Source: JBBSHE01 sp038253325
GTDB taxonomy: Bacteria; Actinomycetota; Actinomycetes; Propionibacteriales; Nocardioidaceae
NCBI GenBank assembly: GCA_038253325.1
Contig: JBBSHE010000061.1
Coordinates: forward strand, 1 to 13,492
Direction: 5' to 3'
Length of the DNA: 13,492 nt
The notes below the pieces were generated by a model. It saw nothing but the letters and a program-made list of their open reading frames with translations, ran no database searches and had not been told where the DNA came from. Below, piece by piece: positions 1 to 7,483 of this stretch (the stretch's first letter is position 1; each line of letters starts with the position of its first letter). A program made the position numbers and the translations under genes.

Positions 1-2
1 CA

Positions 3-80
3 ACGGTCGACGAACTGCTCGAGGTGTCGGGGATCGGTGACGCGACGCTCGCCGACATCAGGGCCTTCGTCTATGTATGA
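3..80 (+). CDS. comEA: ComEA family DNA-binding protein, 3' end only
   Basis: The frame opening at base 3 reads 25 codons and a TGA at 78-80. The residues include LLEVSGIGDATLADI, which is the second hairpin of a helix-hairpin-helix (consensus L..v.GIG...a..I). ComEA proteins end with this HhH domain, which binds incoming double-stranded DNA outside the membrane. The stop codon overlaps the comEC start in an ATGA arrangement, the usual comEA-comEC operon junction. The 5' part lies outside the window, so signal peptide and SLBB regions cannot be checked. Identification rests on the HhH motif plus the neighbour. Confidence 0.8.
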   Translation, partial: TVDELLEVSGIGDATLADIRAFVYV

Positions 81-2434
81 GCCGCCGACCTACCCAGGAC
101 GAACACGCCGACCGGAGTGTCGGGATCGTCGACGAGCAGCCGTCCGCTGAGCCCCTGGACCTGCGGCTCGCGCCCGTTGCGCTGACTGCCTGGTTGACGA
201 GCGCCGCCGCGGTCGGCCTCACCGTCTCCCAGTCGCTCGTCGCCGCCGTGCTGCTGGTGGGAGCGGCCGCTGGACTACTGCTGGTGTGCCGGGGACGACC
301 CGTCGGGGCCGGACGCGCCGTCGCGGTCGGGTGCCTTGTCACGGCGTCCGCCGCGGGGATCGTGAGCGCTGGGCAGGTCAGCGCACACCGTCAGGGTCCG
401 CTTCCTGACCTGGCCAGCTCGCGCGCGTACGTATCGTTCGTGCTGTCGGTACGAAGCGATCCGCGCGAGAAGCACGGACAGTTCGCGCCGTACGTCGTCA
501 TGCGGGCCGTGGTGACGGAAGTGACCGGCCGGGGTCTCACGACCCAGGTCCGTTCGCCGGTTCTGGTGATCGCCGACCCGTCCTGGCTTGCGCTGCACCT
601 CGGCCAACGGGTTCGCGGCGCCGGTCGGCTTGCTCCACCGAACGGGTCCGACCTGGCCGCGGTCGTCCTCGCCAGCGGGCCACCCCGGGTGCTCGCCAGT
701 GCTGGCCTGCTGCTACGGGGCGCCGAGTCCTACCGCAAGGCGATCGCGTCATCCGTGCAACCCCTCGGACCAGACGAGCGCGCCCTCGTCCCCGCCCTGG
801 TCGACGGCGACGACAGCGTGGTCAGCGACGAGCTGGCCGCCGACTTCCGTACGACCGGACTCACCCATCTGCTCGCGGTCAGTGGTTCGAACCTGACCTT
901 GGTCGTCGGGTTCGTTCTGCTGTGTGCCCGATGGGCTGGCGTCCGGGCTCGGATGCAGACGTTGGTCGCGGTGCTTGCTGTCGGCGGGTTCGTCCTGGTC
1001 GCCCGCCCCGATCCCAGCGTCCTCCGGGCTGCTGCGATGGGCCTGGTGTCGGTCGTCGGGCTGAGCCTGGGTGGCGCTCGCCGGGGAGTCCGCGCACTGT
1101 GCCTGGCAGTCCTGGTGTTGGTGCTGGTCGACCCGTGGCTTGCCCGGTCAGCGGGATTCATCTTGTCGTCGGTTGCGACCGGCGGGATCTTGGTCTTCGC
1201 GCCGACCTGGCGCGACCGACTGGCCCGGTGGCTGCCGCGCTGGCTCGCCGAGGCGGTGGCGGTCCCGTTGGCTGCCCAGGTCGTCTGCACGCCCGTGGTG
1301 GCGGCGATCTCGGGCCAGGTCAGCGTGGTGTCGGTCGGCGCGAACCTGCTCGCCGGGCCTGCCGTGGGTCCGGCGACCGTGCTCGGTCTTCTCGGCGGAG
1401 GTGCCGGGCTACTGGCCCCTGTGCTCGGTCACCTGGTGGGTGTGGTGGCCGGCGTACCGGCCGGCTGGATCGTCCAGGTCGCGATCCATGGCGCGGCGCT
1501 ACCCGGCGCGAGTCTCGGCTGGCCGGTCGACCTGGTCGGGATCGGGTTGCTCGTGATGGCCTGCGGTGTGGCGGCACTCTCGCTGTCTCGTTTGCTGGCC
1601 AGCCGCGCGGCCTGCCTGGTCGCAGCCGGCTGCCTGACGCTCCTCGTCGTCCGGCCGTTGTCCGGGTGGCCGCCCGATGGCTGGGTCCTCGCCGCCTGTG
1701 ACATCGGTCAAGGTGACGGCCTGGTGCTGAACGCCGGTCACGGCGCGGCCGTCGTGGTCGATACCGGACCTGATCCGGTGCTGATGGACCGATGTCTGGA
1801 CCGGCTGCACGTCGACCAGATACCGCTCGTCGTGCTGACTCATTTCCACGCCGACCACGTTGACGGACTGCCGGGCGTGCTCCAGGGCCGTCCGGTTGGG
1901 GAGATCGACGTGAGCCCATATCCCGAACCGACCGCCGGAGTCGACCTCGTCGACCAGGTGGCCGGTGCGGCAGGAATCGAGGTACGTACGCCGGTGACGA
2001 GCGAAACCCGCCGGATCGGGGATGTGTCGATCCAGGTGATCGGGCCCGTCGACCCGAGACCACCCGACAGCGCCGACCCCAACGATGCGAGCATCGTGCT
2101 GATGGCAACCGTGCACAACGTACAGATCTTGCTGTCGGGTGACGCGGCCGTCGAGGAGGAAGACGAGGTGCTGTCCGCCGGCGTCGACTTGCGCTGTGAC
2201 GTCTACAAGGTCGCACACCACGGGTCTGCCCATTTCGACCCCGCGTTCGTCGGTGCGACCGGCGCGTCGGTGGCGCTGATCTCGGTCGGACTCGACAACG
2301 ACTACGGGCACCCGTCACCGCGGGTCCTGGCCGCATTGCGCAGCCGCGGCATCCCCTACCGGCGTACCGACCTCGACGGAACCGTGCTGGTGGTCGACCG
2401 CGGCGGACAGCTTTCAACGGTCACGAGCCGCTGA
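77..2434 (+). CDS. comEC: ComEC/Rec2 family DNA internalization protein
   Basis: This 785-residue polytopic membrane protein is the family's channel for moving transforming DNA across the cytoplasmic membrane. Hydrophobic segments at about 35-105 lead into a soluble N-terminal (DUF4131-like) region. The ComEC core follows at about 235-520, with the signature FRTTGLTHLLAVSGSN from residue 257. A metallo-beta-lactamase domain fills about 540-785: DIGQGDG at 542, metal-binding HFHADH at 589-594 and KVAHHGS with His714/His715. The zinc ligands look intact, so the nuclease-like domain may be active. The ATG at 77 overlaps the comEA stop, implying translational coupling. Its last 14 bases overlap the end of the convergent GH65 gene. 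No other competence genes are visible; ComEC's physiological role in most actinobacteria is unproven. Confidence 0.95.
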   Translation: MSRRPTQDEHADRSVGIVDEQPSAEPLDLRLAPVALTAWLTSAAAVGLTVSQSLVAAVLLVGAAAGLLLVCRGRPVGAGRAVAVGCLVTASAAGIVSAGQVSAHRQGPLPDLASSRAYVSFVLSVRSDPREKHGQFAPYVVMRAVVTEVTGRGLTTQVRSPVLVIADPSWLALHLGQRVRGAGRLAPPNGSDLAAVVLASGPPRVLASAGLLLRGAESYRKAIASSVQPLGPDERALVPALVDGDDSVVSDELAADFRTTGLTHLLAVSGSNLTLVVGFVLLCARWAGVRARMQTLVAVLAVGGFVLVARPDPSVLRAAAMGLVSVVGLSLGGARRGVRALCLAVLVLVLVDPWLARSAGFILSSVATGGILVFAPTWRDRLARWLPRWLAEAVAVPLAAQVVCTPVVAAISGQVSVVSVGANLLAGPAVGPATVLGLLGGGAGLLAPVLGHLVGVVAGVPAGWIVQVAIHGAALPGASLGWPVDLVGIGLLVMACGVAALSLSRLLASRAACLVAAGCLTLLVVRPLSGWPPDGWVLAACDIGQGDGLVLNAGHGAAVVVDTGPDPVLMDRCLDRLHVDQIPLVVLTHFHADHVDGLPGVLQGRPVGEIDVSPYPEPTAGVDLVDQVAGAAGIEVRTPVTSETRRIGDVSIQVIGPVDPRPPDSADPNDASIVLMATVHNVQILLSGDAAVEEEDEVLSAGVDLRCDVYKVAHHGSAHFDPAFVGATGASVALISVGLDNDYGHPSPRVLAALRSRGIPYRRTDLDGTVLVVDRGGQLSTVTSR

Positions 2435-4850
2435 GCTCTGGATCATCGCGTCTGCTGTCCGGAGCCCGCCGGGTGGGAGCACGTCCCGCCGGGTGGACTG
2501 GAGCCGTGCGCGGCTCGAGGGTCGGCACCGGCAGTGTCACCGGCTCGTCGGCGACGGTGAGCGGTTGGCCGTGGTGAGTGACCTCGAACGGTTCGCCATC
2601 GAGCAGCCGGTAGGTCGCAGTGTCGTGGCGAACGTCGACGCAGAAGCGGCTGCCGAGGAACGACATCCGAAAAGCCACCCGAGAGAGCGCGTCCGGCAGG
2701 CGTGGCGCAAACGTCAACCGCCCGTCGTGGTCGCGCATGCCGCCGAAGCCTGCCACCGCTACCGTCCAGGCACCCGCCAGCGAGGCAATGTGCAGGCCGT
2801 TCCGCACGTTGTTGTGCCGGTCCTGCATGTCCGTCAGGGCCGCCTCAGCAAAGTAGTCATAGGCGAGGTCCAGATGCCCGACCTCGGCTGCGATGACGGC
2901 CTGTGAACACGCCGAAAGCGACGAGTCCCGTACGGTCAGCGCCTCGTAGTAGGCGAAGTTGCGCGCCTTCTCCTCTGCCGTGAACGCGTCGCCACGCAGG
3001 TGCATCGCGAGCACCAGGTCGGCCTGTTTGACGACCTGCTTGCGGTACAGGTCGAAGTAGGGGTAGTTGAGGAACAGCGGATAGTCGTCCGGCGGGGTTC
3101 CCTCGAAGTCCCACCGGTCGTGCCGCGTGAAGCCGCTGGCCTGCGGATGCACGTCGAAGAGATCGTCGTAGGGCATCAGCATCGCCTCTGCGGCCTTGTC
3201 CCAGGCCGCCAGCTCGTCGGCGCTGACACCGAGCCGCTCGGCGACGTCGGGATGGCGTAGGCAGCAAGCAGCCGCCTCGCGCAGATTCCGCTGTGCCATC
3301 AGATTGGTGTAGACGTTGTTGTCCGCGATGGCAGAGTATTCGTCCGGCCCGGTCACCCCGTCGATGCGAAACCCGCCGTGGTTGTCGTGATGGCCCACCG
3401 AGCACCAAAGCCGCGCGGTCTCCACCAGCAGCTCCACCCCGCAGGAGCTTTCGAAGTCCTCGTCGCCGGTGGCGGCGACGTAACGGGCCACCGCATCGGC
3501 CACGTCCGCGGAGACATGGACCGCTGCGGTGCCGGCGGGCCAGTACGCAGAGCACTCGGCGCCGTTGATGGAACGCCAAGGGAACATGGCGCCAGCCTGT
3601 CCTAGCTGCTGGGCACGCTGCTTGGCCGGCTCCAGCGTTGCGTGCCGCCAGCGCAGCGCGTCGCGGACCGCCTCGGGCTGGGTGTAGGTGAGCACCGGAA
3701 GCACGAACGTCTCGGTGTCCCAGAATGCGTGACCGTCGTAACCGGGGCCGGTGAGCCCCTTCGCCGGTATCGCCCGGGTCTCACCGCGCGCCCCGGCTTG
3801 GAGCACATGGAACAAGGCGAAACGCACGGCCTGCTGCAGCTCGGGATCACCGTCGATTTCGACGTCGGCGGTGTCCCAGAACGCGTCGAGATATCCACGC
3901 TGGTCTGCCAACAGACCGTCCCAGCCGGTCTGGAGTGCGCCGGTCAAGGCGGCATCGACCTGCGCCCGCAGCGCCGGTACGGACCGGGTCGCGGACCAGC
4001 CGTAGGTGATGAACTTGGTCAGGCACAGCCGCCCGCCGGCGGGTACCTGAACGGCCGCGGTGACCCGAGCGAGGTCGTCCTCGACCGACAGGTAGGTGTC
4101 CAGACCGTCGGAGGTCTCGAACTTGTGGTCCATCGCAGCGGCCATGTGCAGGCCGGATCGTCGGGTGTGGTGCGCGAGCAACGCACGGTGGCCGGTGCCG
4201 GTGGCGAAGTCGGCGACCAGGGGCTGGTCTAGCCTGGCCGCGACCCGGGGATCCCTGCCCCCCGAGCCGAAGGGTTCGTTCGCGAGCAGATCCGACTGCA
4301 CGACGAACTGGAGCTTTCCGTCCAGCGGCTGCACGACATAGTGGATCGCCGCGACGGCGCGCTGGGCGAACGACACCAGGCGCTCGGAAGACAGCAGGAT
4401 GCGGCGTCCGGTCGGCGAGACCCAGACCGTACGCCTGCGCAAGGTCCCCGACCGGAAGTCGAGCACCCGCTCGTGCTCGGGGGCTTGCCCGTAGCGCATG
4501 TCCAGCGGCTCGTCTTCGACCAGCAGGCGGATGACCTTCCCGTCGGTGACGTTGACGACGGTTTGGCCCGCCTCCGGGTAGCCATAGCCGGCCTCGGCGT
4601 ACGGAAGGGCATGCTCCTCGTAGAAGCCGTTGAGGTAGGTTCCGGGCAAACCCCGCGGCTCACCTTCCTCCAACGTCCCACGCATCCCCAGGTGTCCGTT
4701 GGACAGCGCGAAGGCCGACTCCGTTCGCTGCAGCTGGTCGACCGCCAACCCGTGCCACGCGAGCTGCCACGGCTCAACCCGGTAACCGCGCGGCGACGGC
4801 TCGACAGGACCGGCTCGGTCAGCCCGCGCCGACGACTCTCCGCTGCTCAC
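2421..4850 (-). CDS. Glycoside hydrolase family 65 disaccharide phosphorylase
   Basis: This 809-residue protein has full GH65 architecture: N-terminal beta-sandwich (about 25-290), (alpha/alpha)6 catalytic barrel (about 330-700) and a small C-terminal beta domain. The family phosphorolyses alpha-glucosyl disaccharides such as maltose, trehalose, kojibiose or nigerose to glucose plus beta-glucose-1-phosphate, with inversion. Visible landmarks are GHAFWDTE around 373-380, the general-acid Glu504 in VTGPDEY, and the phosphate-site segments KQADL (608-612) and DSSLS (642-646). Those phosphate-site segments argue for a phosphorylase rather than a hydrolase. The GTG start at 4848-4850 overlaps the TGA of the HAD gene (GTGA), so the two are co-translated, and the HAD partner supports beta-glucose-1-phosphate as product. 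No signal peptide is seen. The last 35 residues are Pro/Arg-rich and probably disordered. Substrate cannot be assigned from sequence alone. Confidence 0.9.
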   Translation of the reverse strand: MSSGESSARADRAGPVEPSPRGYRVEPWQLAWHGLAVDQLQRTESAFALSNGHLGMRGTLEEGEPRGLPGTYLNGFYEEHALPYAEAGYGYPEAGQTVVNVTDGKVIRLLVEDEPLDMRYGQAPEHERVLDFRSGTLRRRTVWVSPTGRRILLSSERLVSFAQRAVAAIHYVVQPLDGKLQFVVQSDLLANEPFGSGGRDPRVAARLDQPLVADFATGTGHRALLAHHTRRSGLHMAAAMDHKFETSDGLDTYLSVEDDLARVTAAVQVPAGGRLCLTKFITYGWSATRSVPALRAQVDAALTGALQTGWDGLLADQRGYLDAFWDTADVEIDGDPELQQAVRFALFHVLQAGARGETRAIPAKGLTGPGYDGHAFWDTETFVLPVLTYTQPEAVRDALRWRHATLEPAKQRAQQLGQAGAMFPWRSINGAECSAYWPAGTAAVHVSADVADAVARYVAATGDEDFESSCGVELLVETARLWCSVGHHDNHGGFRIDGVTGPDEYSAIADNNVYTNLMAQRNLREAAACCLRHPDVAERLGVSADELAAWDKAAEAMLMPYDDLFDVHPQASGFTRHDRWDFEGTPPDDYPLFLNYPYFDLYRKQVVKQADLVLAMHLRGDAFTAEEKARNFAYYEALTVRDSSLSACSQAVIAAEVGHLDLAYDYFAEAALTDMQDRHNNVRNGLHIASLAGAWTVAVAGFGGMRDHDGRLTFAPRLPDALSRVAFRMSFLGSRFCVDVRHDTATYRLLDGEPFEVTHHGQPLTVADEPVTLPVPTLEPRTAPVHPAGRAPTRRAPDSRRDDPELSGS

Positions 4851-5596
4851 TTTGGTGCGCCCGGTCGCGGCTGGAGCAGCTCGGCGAGATCCTGGACCAC
4901 AATGTTCGCACCATGACTGAGGAGGTCATCGGCTTGGTGCGCGCGGTCGACGCCGACGACGTACCCGAAGTCGCCGTCCCGCCCCGCTTCGACCCCGGAG
5001 AGTGCGTCTTCGAAGACGGCCGCCTCATCCGGGTCGACACCAAGCGCCTCCGCGCCCGCCAGAAACGAGTCCGGTGCGGGCTTGCCACGCAGGCCGCGTT
5101 CTTCGATCACGACCCCGTCGATACGCGCTTGCACGTAGCGGTCCAGGTCGGCTGCTTGCAGCACTGCCTCGCCGTTGGCCGACGACGTGACGACAGCGAC
5201 GCCGAGCCCGGCGTCGCGCACCGCCTGCAGGTAACGCACCGACCCTGGGTACGGCTGGACGCCGCCCTCGTCGATCACCCGCAGCAGCAGCTCGTTCTTG
5301 CGGTTGCCGACGCCGTTGACCGTGTCGGCGTCCGGGGGATCTGCGGGTGTACCTTCGGGCAGCTCGATGCCACGGGACGTGAGGAAGGTCCGTACGCCGT
5401 CCGCCCGCGGTCTGCCGTCGACGTACAAGATGTAGTCCCTCTCGGTGAACGGCGCGAAGCCCGCACCGTCTCGGCGCCGCAGGAAGTCGTCGAACGTCTG
5501 TGTCCATGCCCGCCGATGCAACACGGCCGTGCTGGTGAGCACGCCGTCGAGGTCGAAGAGACATGCGCGGATCTTGTCAGGCAAGCCGATCATCAC
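4847..5596 (-). CDS. HAD-family hydrolase, beta-phosphoglucomutase-like
   Basis: This is a 249-residue HAD enzyme with all four motifs: DLDGV with Asp15/Asp17, VVTSS around 135-139, Lys172 in RGKPAPDSF, and Glu196/Asp197 in VFEDALSG. A helical cap (about 25-110) follows motif I, as in the beta-phosphoglucomutase subfamily. Asp17 two residues after the nucleophile is the expected acid/base. The likely role is converting beta-glucose-1-phosphate from the coupled GH65 phosphorylase into glucose-6-phosphate for glycolysis. A plain sugar-phosphate phosphatase is the alternative. Start is either GTG at 5594-5596 or ATG at 5591-5593. No Shine-Dalgarno precedes them, and a -10-like hexamer ends six bases upstream, so the mRNA is probably leaderless. 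It is the first gene of a two-gene operon. Confidence 0.88.
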   Translation of the reverse strand: MMIGLPDKIRACLFDLDGVLTSTAVLHRRAWTQTFDDFLRRRDGAGFAPFTERDYILYVDGRPRADGVRTFLTSRGIELPEGTPADPPDADTVNGVGNRKNELLLRVIDEGGVQPYPGSVRYLQAVRDAGLGVAVVTSSANGEAVLQAADLDRYVQARIDGVVIEERGLRGKPAPDSFLAGAEALGVDPDEAAVFEDALSGVEAGRDGDFGYVVGVDRAHQADDLLSHGANIVVQDLAELLQPRPGAPK

Positions 5597-5601
5597 GGGT
5601 C

Positions 5602-5631
5602 AGGCTAACCGCTGAAGCGCCGAGGTGGCAG
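5602..5631 (-). promoter_or_regulatory. Putative promoter of the HAD-GH65 operon (leaderless)
   Basis: On the minus strand, TAGCCT (5607-5602) matches TANNNT. CTGCCA (5631-5626), 18 bases upstream, matches four of six positions of TTGACA. The predicted transcription start falls at about 5595, on the HAD start codon, which has no ribosome binding site. The same TAGCCT hexamer occurs upstream of rpsT. This is pattern matching only. Confidence 0.4.
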
Positions 5632-5653
5632 CCGGCTTGCCGTGGTCTCTGGA

Positions 5654-6085
5654 TCAACGGGGATTCGCCAGCCGGATGGCGGCGCCGAGATTGGAGTTTC
5701 CTTCGTAGAACCCGATGTGGTTGACCGTTTGGGCGCCAGCTCCCGTGTAGCGCAAGACGTAGAGGCCGTTTCGGATGTCGATGACGTAGATCAAGCCGTG
5801 CCGGATGATCGGGTCGCTCCACATAACCACCTTGTTGATCCCCTTCGACAGCGCCGGGTCCTCCGTGGCGACCGTCTGGAAAGACAGCGGGGTTGAGTGC
5901 AACGCGACGTCGCGGACCTTGCGCACAGGCGCCGGGTAAAGGTGGTTGGGATTGAACGACGCGACCTCGTGCACGTCACCGTCTCGGGCGTTGCTGATGT
6001 CGGCCACGATGAGGTTCGAACCGGTCACGTCGTTGTTCGGCGATGCCGGCCAGGCGCGGCCGGCGATGTCGGCGGGTGATGGCAT
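5654..6085 (-). pseudogene. C-terminal remnant of an LVIVD/beta-propeller-like protein
   Basis: An intact minus-strand frame of about 143 residues ends at TGA 5656-5654. It contains the repeat-like stretches GSNLIVADISNARDGDVHEV and GLIYVIDIRNGLYVLRYTG. These resemble single blades of LVIVD-type or seven-bladed propeller proteins, which in actinobacteria are usually secreted proteins of several hundred residues. No signal peptide, no N-terminal blades and no ribosome binding site are seen. The only in-frame ATG is at 6083-6085. Reading upstream, the frame stays open into holA coding sequence until a TGA near 6140, without another ATG. The simplest reading is a gene whose 5' part was deleted, leaving its end next to holA. 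A short standalone gene is possible but less likely. Family assignment is by repeat appearance only. Confidence 0.5.
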
Positions 6086-6091
6086 GCTGGG
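6080..6091 (+). promoter_or_regulatory. holA: Promoter-like box before holA
   Basis: TGGCATGCTGGG lies just before the holA ATG at 6097. Its core CATGCT keeps the conserved A and T of a TANNNT -10 box and would give a start near 6095, a nearly leaderless message. Closely similar 12-mers lie upstream of lepA (11566) and after lepA (13472). No convincing -35 is seen. Confidence 0.3.
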
Positions 6092-6096
6092 CGCCG

Positions 6097-7074
6097 ATGA
6101 CAGCAACGAAGGCCGATCGCGTCCTGGGAACCACGACGTTGATCATCGGCACCAATGAGCTCCTGGCCGAGCGCACGGTTGCCAGGATCCGCGTCGGGGT
6201 GCACGAGGCCGATGCTGACGCCGACCTGTCCGAGCTGTCGGCTCGTGACCTCGGTCCGGGGGTGATGGCCGAGATCGCGTCGCCTTCCCTGTTCGCCTCG
6301 GCGCGGCTGGTCCTGGTCACGGACTTGCCCGAGCTTCCCGCGGACGCTGCCGACGGCCTGCTGGCTTACGTGGCGGAGCCGTCTCCAGACGTGGCGCTCG
6401 TGCTGATGCACCCCGGCGCGGTCAAGGGCAAGGCCGTGCTCGACCAGCTGCGACGGACTGGCGTGACGGTGGTCAAGGCAGAACCCCTGAAACGATGGGA
6501 CCTGCCCGACTGGGTCATCCGCGAGTTCGAGTCGTGCAGCCGGGTCGTGACGGCTCGTGCGGCGGCGCAGCTCGTAGACGCGGTCGGTGAAGACCTTCGG
6601 GCGCTGGCCGGTGCGGTCCACCAGCTCGCCGCCGATGTCGGTGCGGAGCTCGTCGACGAGGAGGCCGTCGGCCGCTACTTCGGCGGCCGGGCCGAGGTGA
6701 AGGGTTTCGCGGTCGCGGACTCGGCTCTCGAAGGCCGGACGGCGCAGGCGCTCGAACAGCTGCGTTGGGCGCTGGGCAACAAGGTGGATCCCGTGCTCGT
6801 CACGAGCGCGTTCGCGAGCGGCCTTCGCGGGCTCGGTCGTTATGTTGCGGCCGGGTCGACGGGTGGGTCGGACCTGGCCAGGGAGATCGGTGTACCTCCG
6901 TGGAAGCTGAAGACGCTCGCTCGGCAGGCTCGTGGCTGGACCCCGGACGGCATCGAGACCGCGATCCAGGCGACGGCCCGAGCAGACGCCCAGGTGAAGG
7001 GCGCGGGCGCGGACCGGCACTGGCCGCTGGAACGGCTGGTCATCAGTGTCGTGCGGGCTCGCGCGTCCCGCTGA
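6097..7074 (+). CDS. holA: DNA polymerase III subunit delta
   Basis: This 325-residue protein fits the HolA family, the clamp-loader subunit that opens the beta sliding clamp during replication. The N-terminal stretch TLIIGTNELLAERTVARI corresponds to the degenerate nucleotide-fold start of delta. There is no Walker A lysine, as expected for delta. The middle segment DAVGEDLRALAGAVHQLAAD matches the conserved GxDLR..a.E..KL region. The C-terminal helical collar domain covers about 205-325. I chose ATG 6097 because homologous sequence begins a few residues later; in-frame ATGs at 6043 and 6079 would only add Arg-rich or non-conserved residues. Its place next to rpsT and near comEC matches the usual actinobacterial order. 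Confidence 0.92.
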   Translation: MTATKADRVLGTTTLIIGTNELLAERTVARIRVGVHEADADADLSELSARDLGPGVMAEIASPSLFASARLVLVTDLPELPADAADGLLAYVAEPSPDVALVLMHPGAVKGKAVLDQLRRTGVTVVKAEPLKRWDLPDWVIREFESCSRVVTARAAAQLVDAVGEDLRALAGAVHQLAADVGAELVDEEAVGRYFGGRAEVKGFAVADSALEGRTAQALEQLRWALGNKVDPVLVTSAFASGLRGLGRYVAAGSTGGSDLAREIGVPPWKLKTLARQARGWTPDGIETAIQATARADAQVKGAGADRHWPLERLVISVVRARASR

Positions 7075-7092
7075 TCTGGGGCGCCCGCGGTG

Positions 7093-7120
7093 AGCCTGGC
7101 TCTAGAAGACCCTAGAGGCT
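7093..7120. terminator. Weak hairpin between convergent holA and rpsT
   Basis: CTCTAG (7100-7105) and CTAGAG (7112-7117) form a six-base stem around the loop AAGACC, with AGC (7093-7095) and GCT (7118-7120) able to extend it past a bulge. It overlaps the rpsT stop codon and sits 25 bases after holA. There is no T-run, so terminator function is uncertain. Confidence 0.25.
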
Positions 7121-7372
7121 TGCTGTCCTCTTGGCGATCGCCGACTTCTTGTTGGCGGCCTGGTTCTTGTGGATGACACCCGCGGCGGCGGCCTGGTCCA
7201 GCTTGCGGTTGGCGGCCTGTGCCTGCGCCGCGGCCTTCTCCCCGTCGCCGGCGTCCGCCGCTTCGTGGAACCGTCGGACCGACGTCTTGAGTGCGGACTT
7301 GACCGACTTGTTGCGCTCGTGCGCCTTGTTGGTCTGGCCGATGCGCTTGATCTGGGACTTGATGTTCGCCAC
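7112..7372 (-). CDS. rpsT: 30S ribosomal protein S20
   Basis: This 86-residue, Lys/Ala-rich protein begins MANIKSQIKRI and ends KKSAIAKRTASL, the standard S20 form and length. S20 binds 16S rRNA early in assembly of the small subunit body and is built from three long helices. Conserved features include NKAHERNKSVKSALKT in helix 1 and GVIHKNQAANKKS near the C-terminus. The start is GTG at 7372, preceded by GAAGG with seven bases between, a good Shine-Dalgarno. It is transcribed opposite to holA and lepA, as is usual in actinobacteria. A 66-base leader is predicted from the putative promoter. Confidence 0.97.
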   Translation of the reverse strand: MANIKSQIKRIGQTNKAHERNKSVKSALKTSVRRFHEAADAGDGEKAAAQAQAANRKLDQAAAAGVIHKNQAANKKSAIAKRTASL

Positions 7373-7444
7373 GGGGCAGCCTTCGTACGTCTTCGCTGAT
7401 GATTCGGGATTCGCGGGTGCCGCAACCGGCGCACCGCGACGAAC

Positions 7445-7474
7445 AGGCTACCAGCGGCGTTCGGAGTCCCCCAA
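7445..7474 (-). promoter_or_regulatory. rpsT: Putative rpsT promoter
   Basis: On the minus strand, TTGGGG (7474-7469) and TAGCCT (7450-7445) are separated by 18 bases. The -10 fits TANNNT, and the first three bases of the -35 match TTGACA. Start of transcription would be near 7438, giving a leader of about 66 bases that ends in GAAGG before the GTG. It lies in the 111-base gap after the upstream oxidoreductase gene, so rpsT need not depend on that gene. Confidence 0.45.
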
Positions 7475-7483
7475 ATCGACCGG

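Noticed and set aside
1320..2417. A 365-residue minus-strand open frame opposite comEC
   Set aside because: It is Arg/Pro/Gly-rich with no recognizable motif and lies opposite well-supported ComEC coding sequence; such frames are expected in high-GC DNA.
6043..6096. Longer holA start at 6043 or 6079
   Set aside because: The added residues are Arg-rich or unconserved and overlap the promoter-like box; ATG 6097 fits the family N-terminus.
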